DNA of 64,000 nt from the NCBI RefSeq assembly GCF_900699785.1, contig NZ_LR535679.1, positions 1,612,001-1,676,000 of the forward strand. Reading direction: 5' to 3'. The stretch is from Campylobacter showae. GTDB lineage: Bacteria; Campylobacterota; Campylobacteria; Campylobacterales; Campylobacteraceae. The notes beneath the pieces were generated by a model. That model saw nothing but the letters and a program-made list of their open reading frames with translations. It ran no database searches and was not told the origin of the DNA. The position numbers and the translations under genes were made by a program. This document shows positions 1-7,348 of the stretch, in pieces (within the stretch, counting starts at the first letter, position 1; each line of letters starts with the position of its first letter).

Positions 1-305
1 GCTATACCAAAGGAACAAACTTTAGTATAGGGGCTAACTATGCATTTAAAGATACTAAAACAGACAATCAAGCCAGGGCCGACAACAAAGATCTAAATTC
101 TAAGATTACATCGGCCTCCTATTCAAACCAAAGAAATCTAAGCTATACCCTATCTAAAAACCTAGCGACTCTAGGCAGTGGCAACATAGAGATAGCAGAT
201 AAAGAAAACTCTGATGATATAGATAGGCTAAATAGAGATACTACCAAACTAACAAAAGATCTAGTAAATACTAGCGTAAGCTCAAATGTGGATGCTAGTA
301 TGGAT
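1..305 (+). repeat. Direct repeat, copy 1 (CdiA delivery region)
   Basis: The first 305 bases recur without a visible difference at 3126-3430, in the same reading frame of the second CdiA-like ORF. Identity stops at 306/3431, inside the codons after GTG-GAT-GCT-AGT. The left limit lies outside the window. A near-perfect repeat of this kind is the substrate by which orphan CdiA-CT modules can replace a resident toxin by homologous recombination. Confidence 0.95.
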
Positions 306-1376
306 TTAAGGGTGCTAACTAAGAGTGGGCAAAAGGAGATAGTAAAAGAGTATAAAGACTTAAATAAAAATATGAATATAATAGCCTCTACATTACCTGA
401 CAAAAATAGTGATAATGTTATCGCAAAAGTATTTGGCAATATATTTGAAGGATTTAATTATATAAGTCTTGGCATAATGCCATCAAAAGAAAATAGGGGC
501 GGAATTTTAGCTAATATACCAGTTTTAACAGGTGTTTTCGATAATTCTAACAGACAATACTTGGTGGTTAATAAAGAAAGTGATAAATACTCTGAAAAAG
601 ATTTTGAAAAAATTCAAGATAGTAAATTTTTTAAATCTTTTAGTGATGCCGATAAAGAGAGATTTAAAGATCAACAAGACTTATACATATCAAAAAATCC
701 ATATGAAATTACCAAAAAAACAGCAACCTTTCAAAATTTTACAAATGGTATAATGAATAATGAAGCAGAAGCTATAAAAAATGGTCTTCAACAAACTGGA
801 TTCTGGAATACTAAGAATAGAAAAGTAGAGCTTACCGTTAATTATAATCCATCTTATGGTTTTTTGGGTGATTTGTTAGAATCTGCAGTAGATAAATTTG
901 GTGGAACAACAGGAATGGCTAAGCAAACTGGCAATTTTTACAATGATGTAGTTGGCGCTAGAGGCGATAAAGGGAGTAACTTTGCAAACCATTCACAGGC
1001 TAACGGTTTAGCAAAAAGCGGTATAAAATGGAAGGTAAACAATGGTGGATTTAATGTCAATAATGGTAAACATACTATTGTATCCTTTGGCTCACCAATA
1101 AGTCGTGAAGAAATGTCAAAAACTATTGACCTTGCAAATAGCAAGACAGGAATCGAGCAATTTGTATATTCTGGCTCATATACTAAAAAGGGTGATTTTG
1201 TCGGAGAGGCGCTTGGTGGCAATAGTGAAGATAATAAAGATGCTAGTTTGACCGATAGGTTAAACATCTTAAACGCTATAAAATTATTTACAGATGATTC
1301 CCCACATAGTGAATATATATGCCAAGATTACATAAACAATAAAGGAGATGCTGTAGTAAAATGCGGATACCAATAA
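3..1376 (+). CDS. CdiA/FhaB-like protein, 3' part with toxin tip (partial)
   Basis: This is the C-terminal part of a filamentous-haemagglutinin/CdiA-type two-partner-secreted protein. The frame is open from the window edge, so the gene starts upstream. The first ~100 residues are FHA-repeat sequence identical to residues of the second CdiA-like ORF (DNA 1-305 equals 3126-3430); after codon 101 the two diverge, as expected at a delivery-module/toxin boundary. The unique tip contains an HSQ element in the context NHSQANG near 989-1003 and a later VSFGSP segment. This recalls the HSQG nucleophile elbow of lipase-like toxin tips, but the G is replaced by A. It ends in a Cys-containing tail (EYICQD...CGYQ). 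The immunity-position gene overlaps its last 16 bases. Family placement is firm; the toxin activity is a guess. Confidence 0.8.
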   Translation, partial: YTKGTNFSIGANYAFKDTKTDNQARADNKDLNSKITSASYSNQRNLSYTLSKNLATLGSGNIEIADKENSDDIDRLNRDTTKLTKDLVNTSVSSNVDASMDLRVLTKSGQKEIVKEYKDLNKNMNIIASTLPDKNSDNVIAKVFGNIFEGFNYISLGIMPSKENRGGILANIPVLTGVFDNSNRQYLVVNKESDKYSEKDFEKIQDSKFFKSFSDADKERFKDQQDLYISKNPYEITKKTATFQNFTNGIMNNEAEAIKNGLQQTGFWNTKNRKVELTVNYNPSYGFLGDLLESAVDKFGGTTGMAKQTGNFYNDVVGARGDKGSNFANHSQANGLAKSGIKWKVNNGGFNVNNGKHTIVSFGSPISREEMSKTIDLANSKTGIEQFVYSGSYTKKGDFVGEALGGNSEDNKDASLTDRLNILNAIKLFTDDSPHSEYICQDYINNKGDAVVKCGYQ

Positions 1377-2119
1377 TTTTATTCTTAATAGTTTTTATGG
1401 CAGGATGTAGTTTTGATAATACATATAAAAGTGATTTCTATGATCGTGACTATATAAGTATGGATGCAAACACTACGCTTTATAGCTCAAATAAAACATT
1501 TTCAGTAAAGACGCCGATAAATAGAGGTATTTTATTTGAGGGTTTAGACAAATATGATGATTTTACAGTGTTGCAGCGCCGTATCATCGGAGAGATAGTT
1601 GAGATATTTTATCTTGAAATAGATAATATAGATACATTCGATGGAGAAAAGTATCTTGATTTGGAAAATATAAATTCTTTTGAGCTAAATACTAATAATC
1701 CAAATATAAAATATAAAAATGAAACATTTGGACAGTATTATGATAGGGCTTTTGTCAATATCATAGATGGTATAAAATGCAGAAGCTTTCCTAAAGAACT
1801 AAACAAAAAATATAATCATCAAAACAAGGGTGATGGCATAATTCAGACACAAGAGTATGAGACATATTGCAGCTTTTATGGTGCCAATGGTGCGCCAAAG
1901 GTGCTTCGTATAAGATCTGAATATAGCTTTAACTTGTCGAGTGAGGCATTTAAAAAAAGCACCCTTTCGGAAAAAGAAATGTTAAATAAAATAACAAGAC
2001 AATTTAGGCAAGATGCGGAAGAAATTTTTTCGAATATAAAAATCAATATGGATAGACAAAAGATGCGTCAGTATGGGTTATTATTTAATACAAAATCAAA
2101 GAAGATAAAATGGAAATAA
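1361..2119 (+). CDS. Lipoprotein in the immunity position (candidate immunity for toxin tip 1)
   Basis: A 252-residue protein of no family I recognise. It starts with a short hydrophobic signal and a lipobox-like FMAGC with Cys16, so it is probably a lipoprotein of the inner or outer membrane. The ATG lies 16 bases inside the end of the CdiA-like gene, in another frame, so translation is likely coupled. CDI immunity genes occupy exactly this place. A lipidated immunity protein would make sense if the toxin acts on the membrane or in the periplasm, as a lipase-like tip would. The body is mostly polar, with Tyr/Asp/Asn-rich stretches. Immunity function is inferred from position only. Confidence 0.7.
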   Translation: MRIPIILFLIVFMAGCSFDNTYKSDFYDRDYISMDANTTLYSSNKTFSVKTPINRGILFEGLDKYDDFTVLQRRIIGEIVEIFYLEIDNIDTFDGEKYLDLENINSFELNTNNPNIKYKNETFGQYYDRAFVNIIDGIKCRSFPKELNKKYNHQNKGDGIIQTQEYETYCSFYGANGAPKVLRIRSEYSFNLSSEAFKKSTLSEKEMLNKITRQFRQDAEEIFSNIKINMDRQKMRQYGLLFNTKSKKIKWK

Positions 2120-2232
2120 AAAAATTAATCATGTTTGCTTTGTTGGCACTTGTTTTTACAGCTTGCGCTGAAAAAGAATATATATGCCAAGACCATGAAA
2201 AAGATGGTGCAGTATGTGGTTATAGACCATAA
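2110..2232 (+). CDS. Small 40-residue lipoprotein
   Basis: ATG at 2110 overlaps the previous gene's stop by 10 bases in a different frame. The product has a typical lipoprotein signal (hydrophobic residues 6-17, then TAC with Cys19). Its mature part is only ~22 residues and ends EYICQD...GAVCGYRP. That tail is strikingly like the last residues of the upstream toxin (EYICQD...CGYQ), and the two genes share a 17-base identical DNA word at this point. It could be a second immunity or accessory lipoprotein, or a relic. No SD is obvious, so translation may depend on coupling. Confidence 0.6.
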   Translation: MEIKKLIMFALLALVFTACAEKEYICQDHEKDGAVCGYRP

Positions 2233-2257
2233 GTATCCATGAATACAATACTTAAGG

Positions 2258-4315
2258 TTGTTTAAACTTAGGAAAGGCTTAGCAAATCCGTATTTGCATA
2301 GAAAACTGTATGAAAAATCTACTACTGATGTAGCATTAACTGAAGCTCTATCGTCAAATCTTATTGCAGATAAAAATATAAATCTAAATGCAAACGAAGA
2401 GATAGGCATCACTGGATCAAATTTAAGTGCCAATAATCTAATAGATATAAACACTAAAGATCTAAATATAAACTCTAGTAAAGATACATTTGAATTAGAC
2501 GAGAAGAGTAAGGCTATTAGCGGAAGCGTTAAATTTACCATGTACGGAGGCGGTGGCGGAAGTGCCGGGCTTAACTACTTTACTAGCAGTAGCGATACTG
2601 AAAGTCTAAAAAACAACAATTCTCATCTTTACTCATCTAAAGATATGAATATAAATACAGCTAATGACACAACTATCAAGGGAGCAAATTTAAGAGCCGA
2701 TGGAACGCTAAATTTAAAAGTAGGAAATAATCTAGTCTTAGAGAGCGTAAGAGATAAATATACCTCTAGCCAAAAAGGCTTTGGCATATCAGGCGGAATC
2801 GGTCTCAGCGGTAACACCAAAGCAGAGAGCAACGGCATAAAGACGACAGGGCTATTTGATAAAAACCATTTCGTAGATACTAGCAGCGTAAAGACGTCTA
2901 GTACCAATGCAAATTTCTCTAGATCAAGATCAAATACTATAACTAAACAAACCATCCTCTCATCCATAACGGCTAATAACCTAAACGTAGAGGTAAGAAA
3001 TAATACTCATCTAAAAGGATCACTACTAGCAGCAGGAGAGTATGATAAAGACAATACCTTTATAGACAATCACAACCTAAATTTAAAAACAAATACCCTA
3101 AGCTATGATAACCTATCAAACATAAGCTATACCAAAGGAACAAACTTTAGTATAGGGGCTAACTATGCATTTAAAGATACTAAAACAGACAATCAAGCCA
3201 GGGCCGACAACAAAGATCTAAATTCTAAGATTACATCGGCCTCCTATTCAAACCAAAGAAATCTAAGCTATACCCTATCTAAAAACCTAGCGACTCTAGG
3301 CAGTGGCAACATAGAGATAGCAGATAAAGAAAACTCTGATGATATAGATAGGCTAAATAGAGATACTACCAAACTAACAAAAGATCTAGTAAATACTAGC
3401 GTAAGCTCAAATGTGGATGCTAGTATGGATGCTAGGGCATTTAGTAAAGAGGGTAGTAAGGAGATAAAGGATGAGTATAATACGGCCACTGCTATAACTA
3501 AAGCACTAAATACCATTATAGAAACAGGTGAGTTTAATTTTAACAGTGAAGTAAAAGAAAATGTTGCACAGTATGAAGCTGGCAAACTATTAGGCAAGGA
3601 GCTTGCTCAAAAACTAATAGATGGTAGTGTTGCCATAGAAGAAAAAGAGGCCTTAGTAAATAAATTTATAGAGCTATTTGCAAGTAGAGCAGGTCTTGAC
3701 CTAGACGGCATATCTTTAAGAATAATTGATGATAAATTTGCAAAAGGAAAGGACGATGAAAAATTTCTTGGGCATTTCAATAGTGGATCAATAATACTAA
3801 ATTTAGCTCACATTAAAAATGTTGATCAGTTTGTGAGTACTCTAGGACATGAGTTAAAACATGCCATAGACTATAAAGCGGGTAAATTTATACCAGGGGA
3901 TAGCAAGCAAGATAGATATGCAAAACTAAAAGAAGATAGCTTTAGCGACTATCTAAGTAAAGCTCTAAAATTACAAGATAGTGGCATCAATGCCAAAAAT
4001 GCAGCAATAAACTATATTAAAAATCAAAGTAGCTTAAATACCTTACTCTTAAATTCTTATATGTTTAACGACTTAGATAAGAGTAAGGGGGATAATAGTC
4101 CATTATTATTAGCAGGAGTAGTGGTCGAAAAGACTATCGAAATAGCCCCACTTATTTTTGGCAGCTGGCTTGTTTATAATAATGCAAGCAAGGATAAAGA
4201 TAGTAGTCATGAATTTTTCCCTAGTGATGAAATTTCGACCTTACCAGGAACTATTTTCCCAAAACAAGAGTCAAATAAAAACGACAATATCCTCACTATG
4301 CCGCAAGCAGAGTAA
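2258..4315 (+). CDS. Orphan CdiA/FhaB-like fragment with HExxH pretoxin region
   Basis: 685 codons of haemagglutinin-repeat sequence with no signal peptide and no TPS domain. The first possible start is a TTG without a properly spaced SD, so this looks like an N-terminally deleted copy, as orphan cdiA-CT modules usually are. Residues ~10-390 are FHA-type repeats (many NLxA, LNLKxxN and DINTKDLNI strings). Residues 290-391 equal the end of the upstream gene. The unique part follows, with HELKH at residue 531 (a zinc-metallopeptidase-like HExxH) followed by AIDY. Such a segment is common just before the toxin tip, where it may act in autoprocessing. A TAA at 4313 ends the frame, but toxin-like sequence continues in the same frame to 4729. 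Confidence 0.75.
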   Translation: MFKLRKGLANPYLHRKLYEKSTTDVALTEALSSNLIADKNINLNANEEIGITGSNLSANNLIDINTKDLNINSSKDTFELDEKSKAISGSVKFTMYGGGGGSAGLNYFTSSSDTESLKNNNSHLYSSKDMNINTANDTTIKGANLRADGTLNLKVGNNLVLESVRDKYTSSQKGFGISGGIGLSGNTKAESNGIKTTGLFDKNHFVDTSSVKTSSTNANFSRSRSNTITKQTILSSITANNLNVEVRNNTHLKGSLLAAGEYDKDNTFIDNHNLNLKTNTLSYDNLSNISYTKGTNFSIGANYAFKDTKTDNQARADNKDLNSKITSASYSNQRNLSYTLSKNLATLGSGNIEIADKENSDDIDRLNRDTTKLTKDLVNTSVSSNVDASMDARAFSKEGSKEIKDEYNTATAITKALNTIIETGEFNFNSEVKENVAQYEAGKLLGKELAQKLIDGSVAIEEKEALVNKFIELFASRAGLDLDGISLRIIDDKFAKGKDDEKFLGHFNSGSIILNLAHIKNVDQFVSTLGHELKHAIDYKAGKFIPGDSKQDRYAKLKEDSFSDYLSKALKLQDSGINAKNAAINYIKNQSSLNTLLLNSYMFNDLDKSKGDNSPLLLAGVVVEKTIEIAPLIFGSWLVYNNASKDKDSSHEFFPSDEISTLPGTIFPKQESNKNDNILTMPQAE
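3126..3430 (+). repeat. Direct repeat, copy 2 (CdiA delivery region)
   Basis: Identical to positions 1-305. It sits inside the orphan CdiA-like ORF just before its unique C-terminal region. Recombination between the two copies would delete 3125 bp, removing toxin 1, its lipoprotein partners and the start of the orphan, and would fuse the full-length gene to the second tip. Confidence 0.95.
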
Positions 4316-4729
4316 TATGATAAAATAACAAATGGCGGTGTAAATACAGATAATCCTTTTAATGAACCTTATATCGGTGGAGTTCAAGGGAAAGAGCAGA
4401 ATTTTAAAGATAATGTTATTTATGCGAGCAATAACAAAAATAGAATTTCTACAACAAGAGAAGAAGCTTTAAAGCAGGCTGAAGAAAAAGGCGTAAAAAA
4501 ATTAGGTGTTACTCAAAGTGGTAGAAAAATTTATATCAATGAAACCACCGGTGATTTATTCAGTCTTGATGAATTGCATAATACGTGGGAGCACATTGAT
4601 AATAAAGGAAGGCATTTGGGGGAAGTTAGTTCAGATTTTGAAAGGCTACTTGATAGTGCAGATAAAACTGGAAAGCACAATGTAGATAAAAAAGAGTTAC
4701 AAAAACTTTTAAATCAAAAACTAAAATAG
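4316..4729 (+). pseudogene. Colicin E3-like RNase-type toxin tip after in-frame TAA
   Basis: Directly after the TAA at 4313-4315 the same frame stays open for 137 more codons, with no ATG, GTG or TTG in about the first 85. It therefore cannot be translated by itself and was very probably one ORF with the preceding 2058 bp. The tail has GRKIY, then a D-x-x-H (DELH) and WEHIDNKGRHLGE, recalling the colicin E3/cytotoxic rRNase core (RKIYEWDSQH...GQHLGS), whose catalytic Asp, His and Glu lie there. Similarity is by eye and short. Read-through of the TAA, recent nonsense mutation or an assembly error are all possible. Confidence 0.55.
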
Positions 4730-4738
4730 GATATATTT

Positions 4739-5371
4739 ATGAGGTTAAATAAAAATATAACCGAAAGATTAAATTTGCTAAAAGAAGCAGTAGGTTTTTT
4801 ACCAGATGAAAAAATTTTACCTACTTACTTAAAAATAGCAAATATATATACAAAAGAATGTAGATATGTATCAGCTATAAAATTTTATAAAAAAGGGCTA
4901 CAAATTTCTAAAAGGTTATTTGGAATAAATAATGTAGAAGTAGCAAATTTTTATAACGACATAGGATATGCGTTCTTGCTAAAAAAGGATTTTGAAAATT
5001 CTATAAAAAATTTTCAAAAATCTCTCGCAACAAGAATTAAAGTCTTAGGAGAAATTCACCAAGATACCGCAATATCATATTATAATTTAGGTGTTGTCTT
5101 TTTAGAAAAAGAAGACTATATAAAGGCTTTTGAGTTTAACAGTAAAGCACTTGAAATTTATTTAAGGATATATGGGGATAGTAGCACTAGTGTGGCAAAG
5201 TGTTATGCAAATATTGCAGCTATTTGTGAAGTAGCAGATGAGTATAAATTAGCAATAAAAAATTATAAAAAGGCCTATAAGATCAGCAAAAAGTTATTGG
5301 GAAATAAAGATCCTATGACAAATTTTTATTTTAAAAAGATAAGTGATATTAGTAAGATAGTGCAAATTTAA
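4739..5371 (+). CDS. TPR-repeat protein in the immunity position
   Basis: A 210-residue cytoplasmic protein (no signal, no TM) made of kinesin-light-chain-type tetratricopeptide repeats of ~42 residues: hydrophobic/Tyr-Ala patterns such as YNDIGYAFLLKKDFENSI, YYNLGVVFLEKEDYIKAF and YANIAAICEVADEYKLAI. Each is followed by a helix ending in a GxxxxxVA turn. It starts 9 bases after the stop of the E3-like toxin tip, with AGGATA as SD, so it stands where the cognate immunity gene should be. Known E3 immunity proteins are ~85-residue beta-sheet proteins, so a TPR partner would be unusual. It may instead be an unrelated scaffold protein. Base composition is as AT-rich as the rest of the island. Confidence 0.65.
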   Translation: MRLNKNITERLNLLKEAVGFLPDEKILPTYLKIANIYTKECRYVSAIKFYKKGLQISKRLFGINNVEVANFYNDIGYAFLLKKDFENSIKNFQKSLATRIKVLGEIHQDTAISYYNLGVVFLEKEDYIKAFEFNSKALEIYLRIYGDSSTSVAKCYANIAAICEVADEYKLAIKNYKKAYKISKKLLGNKDPMTNFYFKKISDISKIVQI

Positions 5372-5386
5372 CTTTGGTTTTAGTGA

Positions 5387-5533
5387 CTGCTTAAAAAAGC
5401 TTTAAATTCAGTATGGGTAAAAGACTTATTGCATAAAGATCACTGGGAAGTATATAAGGATAAAAAATCATACGAAAAGGGTAAACGTTCATTTGATGTT
5501 TGGGAAGATGGTAGATTTAAGGGTAAAAAATGA
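5387..5533 (+). pseudogene. C-terminal remnant of a polymorphic toxin
   Basis: An open stretch of 48 codons, without start codon and with TAG and TGA just upstream, encodes LLKKALNSVW...HWEVYKDKKSYEKGKRSF...WEDGRFKGKK. The ending HW(E/D)V followed by a basic segment and a D-G-R/K-I/F element is typical of the last residues of several small nuclease toxins of polymorphic toxin systems. It ends TGA overlapping the ATG of the next gene (ATGA), the usual toxin/immunity coupling. I read it as an orphan toxin stump whose immunity gene survives. The toxin family is not certain. Confidence 0.5.
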
Positions 5534-5781
5534 AAACAGATAGTATATGTGAGCAATATTCAAAAGAAAAAATAAAAATAAATACTTGGCTAGAAGATGA
5601 TGTCTTTTTTATACAAGGAGATACAAAAAGTTTAATGTTTTTATCTGACTTAATTAAAGCACAGGCAATGGAATTGAAAAATGACAATATTTGTATTGGT
5701 CCAAATTTAGCAGGAAATAAATTTTTTTCTAAAAAAGCAAAATTTGGAATTTTAATACATAATACAGATAGTGCAAAATGA
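5530..5781 (+). CDS. Imm32-like immunity protein
   Basis: An 83-residue soluble protein whose ATG overlaps the stop of the toxin remnant. The pattern (acidic strand, FFIQGDTKSLMFLSDLI, a helix, then a short GPNLAGN loop and a final strand FGILIHN) resembles the small Imm32 immunity family, which has a G-D/N-x-x-x-L-x-x-L core and a late beta strand. The resemblance is by memory, not by search. It probably protects against the toxin whose stump precedes it, and retention of the immunity gene after loss of the toxin is common. Confidence 0.55.
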   Translation: MKTDSICEQYSKEKIKINTWLEDDVFFIQGDTKSLMFLSDLIKAQAMELKNDNICIGPNLAGNKFFSKKAKFGILIHNTDSAK

Positions 5782-5796
5782 AAAGTATTCTAATAG

Positions 5797-5999
5797 TATA
5801 ATGTTTATTTTGCTGAAAAAGATAAAAAGTTATCAAATGGAGAAATAAGTAAATTAAAAAAGAATGGTATAGATCCGCACGATTTAAAGCCACATTCTGA
5901 TTATGATTTGTATAAAGACAAAAAAGCAATATTTTTGTCAAACTTAAAAACGGAAAAGGTCAAGGCGAACCAACCAGCTATAATATAAATGACTTTTAA
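5797..5999 (+). pseudogene. Frameshifted C-terminal toxin remnant (toxin-33-like)
   Basis: The open frame from 5797 encodes LSNGEISKLKKNGIDPHDLK and YDLYKDKK. At the A6 run 5920-5925 the sense continues one base out of phase as NIFVKLKNGKGQGEPTSYNI, ending at TAA 5997. Restoring one base gives a continuous tail of the type DLYKDKxGNIYVKPKxGxGxGEPTGYN, which I know from a recurrent polymorphic-toxin C-terminus often called bacterial toxin 33. There is no start codon. The remnant is followed after 10 bp by its likely immunity gene, also frameshifted. Confidence 0.6.
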
Positions 6000-6009
6000 G
6001 GAATTTGTA

Positions 6010-6390
6010 ATGGGAAAAAATGAAATATTTGTCATCTTAATGGCAACTTCCGATAACAAAATTGATATTAAGCAATTTGATAATATTAAGGTTGCAAAAA
6101 TATGGAAAAAAGGAGACAAGAAGCTCCCGAATAATAATGTATTAAGGTATAAAAATTTTGGTTTGAAAATAGAGCAAAAATATCAAAATAAGCATTATAT
6201 TCAAGAAATATTAAATGATTTTTTTGCATAGAAGATGTTAAAAAATTTGTCAAAACAAATTTAAGCAAAGAATTATTGATAGTAATATATAGTTGGAATA
6301 TGCTACCGGCTATAATTTATGATAGCAGATTTTTAAAATTTCTCGGAGATAATGACATAAAATTGTCGCACGATATATATAATTTATAGT
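6010..6390 (+). pseudogene. Frameshifted immunity gene of the preceding toxin remnant
   Basis: ATG at 6010 has an AAGGA SD seven bases upstream, just behind the toxin stop. The frame gives MGKNEIFVILMATSDNKIDI... to a TAG at 6229. At the T7 run 6219-6225 the sense continues in another frame (IEDVKKFVKTNLSKELLIVI... to TAG 6388), giving a ~126-residue soluble protein if one base is restored. Both members of this toxin/immunity pair are thus broken in homopolymer runs. Either decay, slipped-strand switching or sequencing error could explain it. No family recognised. Confidence 0.55.
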
Positions 6391-6437
6391 TGTAGGTTTT
6401 TATGAAGATAAATCAAAAATTAAAATAATGGATTAAA

Positions 6438-6640
6438 ATGTCAAACGAAATGTTTTTATTATATCACTCTTATGAATACGGCGAACAAAATAAGCACGAA
6501 GTCAAAAAATTCTTGACATATACCCATCTTTAAAAAATGCATCAGAAGCAGTAAATAGGTATATTTTATAATATGGATTGGTTACAATGCCACAAGAGGA
6601 TAAATTTAAATATACAAATAGCAAAATCAACCTATGCTAA
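6438..6640 (+). pseudogene. Decayed small immunity gene (DUF7336-like)
   Basis: ATG at 6438 begins MSNEMFLLYHSYEYGEQNKHEVKKFL. After ~25 codons the sense shifts frame to IYPSLKNASEAVNRYI, then meets a TAA and goes on as GLVTMPQEDKFKYTNSK. Put together it follows the small family with YLLEHxYEY...LGIYSS...AEEAI-R...GF...F (DUF7336), which is common next to polymorphic toxins. At least two frame disruptions are needed, so it is dead unless the sequence is wrong. Only ~15 codons of an open frame (ending at 6434) remain of any upstream toxin. Confidence 0.4.
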
Positions 6641-6770
6641 ATTTATCATCAAAAGCTCAAAAAAGCCTATAGTCGTCAAAAAGAAACAGACAACCTAGAT
6701 AAAGCAAGCCTTATAAAATTTAACCTAAAGCTGTAGTTTGGGTACCCATTACCAAATCAAGCTCTAAATT

Positions 6771-7000
6771 TATTTAAAAGAGTGTGCTGCACTGAAAGTC
6801 AAATTTGACGAAAACGCAGCTAAAAGGGTTTCATGCTTAAACTCTCTATCGCCGAGAGACTTTGCTAGTGTTAGAAGACAAGCTAAGTTTTAGGCTCATA
6901 AAAAACAGCGAAGACTTTTGCTAAAGACTTGAACTTGAAGTAGTATTAAAATATGAAGAAAAGAGTGCAAAGATAGGGTTTTGGGGATTTATCCCTAACG
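6771..7000 (+). pseudogene. Remnant of an AAA-family ATPase C-terminus
   Basis: Fragments in two frames read KVKFDENAAKRVSCLNSLSPRDFASVRRQAKF (stop at 6891) and, after a shift, RLELEVVLKYEEKSAKIGF. This matches the end of a widespread AAA ATPase family, with L-x-x-LTPGDFAxVxRxxxF, then LExExxxKxxxxxxIGF. Several stops and the absence of the ATPase core show it is a relic. It marks degraded DNA at the right side of the island. Confidence 0.45.
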
Positions 7001-7348
7001 AGGTGTTTTTGTCTTACTTGTCAGACAAAAAGTATCCTCGCCCAGTAAGAAATATTTTGAATGCTGTCGTTTTGCTGGTCATATCCCTAGAATAAAAGTT
7101 TAAGACTTGTATAAGAATTATACATTTGTCTAATTTGGGTTAAGTGGCTACTGTTAAAAATATTAAGGATTTCAGGTTGTTCGATTTTTATAAAAATATT
7201 TTTTATATATTCTAGATCATATCATCTGCTTTGACTGTATGGCTATGGTTTTAAAAATAGAAAAATTACTAACATATGGCACCCAAGATGGTACCTAGCC
7301 AAACCTTAAAGCTTCAAAATATCTATAAAATCGGGATTTATAAAGAAA
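7001..7348. other. AT-rich spacer between island relics and tRNA-Phe
   Basis: I see no supportable gene here. The frame of the ATPase relic runs on without known similarity to ~7090. I find no integrase gene and no second copy of the tRNA 3' end in the visible part of the island. Confidence 0.6.

Noticed and set aside
532-753. Open frame inside the CdiA-like tip
   Set aside because: Out-of-phase shadow of the real coding frame 3-1376, with no SD and no own composition signal.
5729-5941. Minus-strand open frames around 5729-6268
   Set aside because: They arise from AT-rich DNA opposite the frameshifted toxin/immunity pair and have no SD or recognisable protein pattern.
1-7348. Prophage or CRISPR locus
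   Set aside because: No phage structural, integrase or cas genes and no regularly spaced repeats; the only repeats are the CdiA segment duplications.
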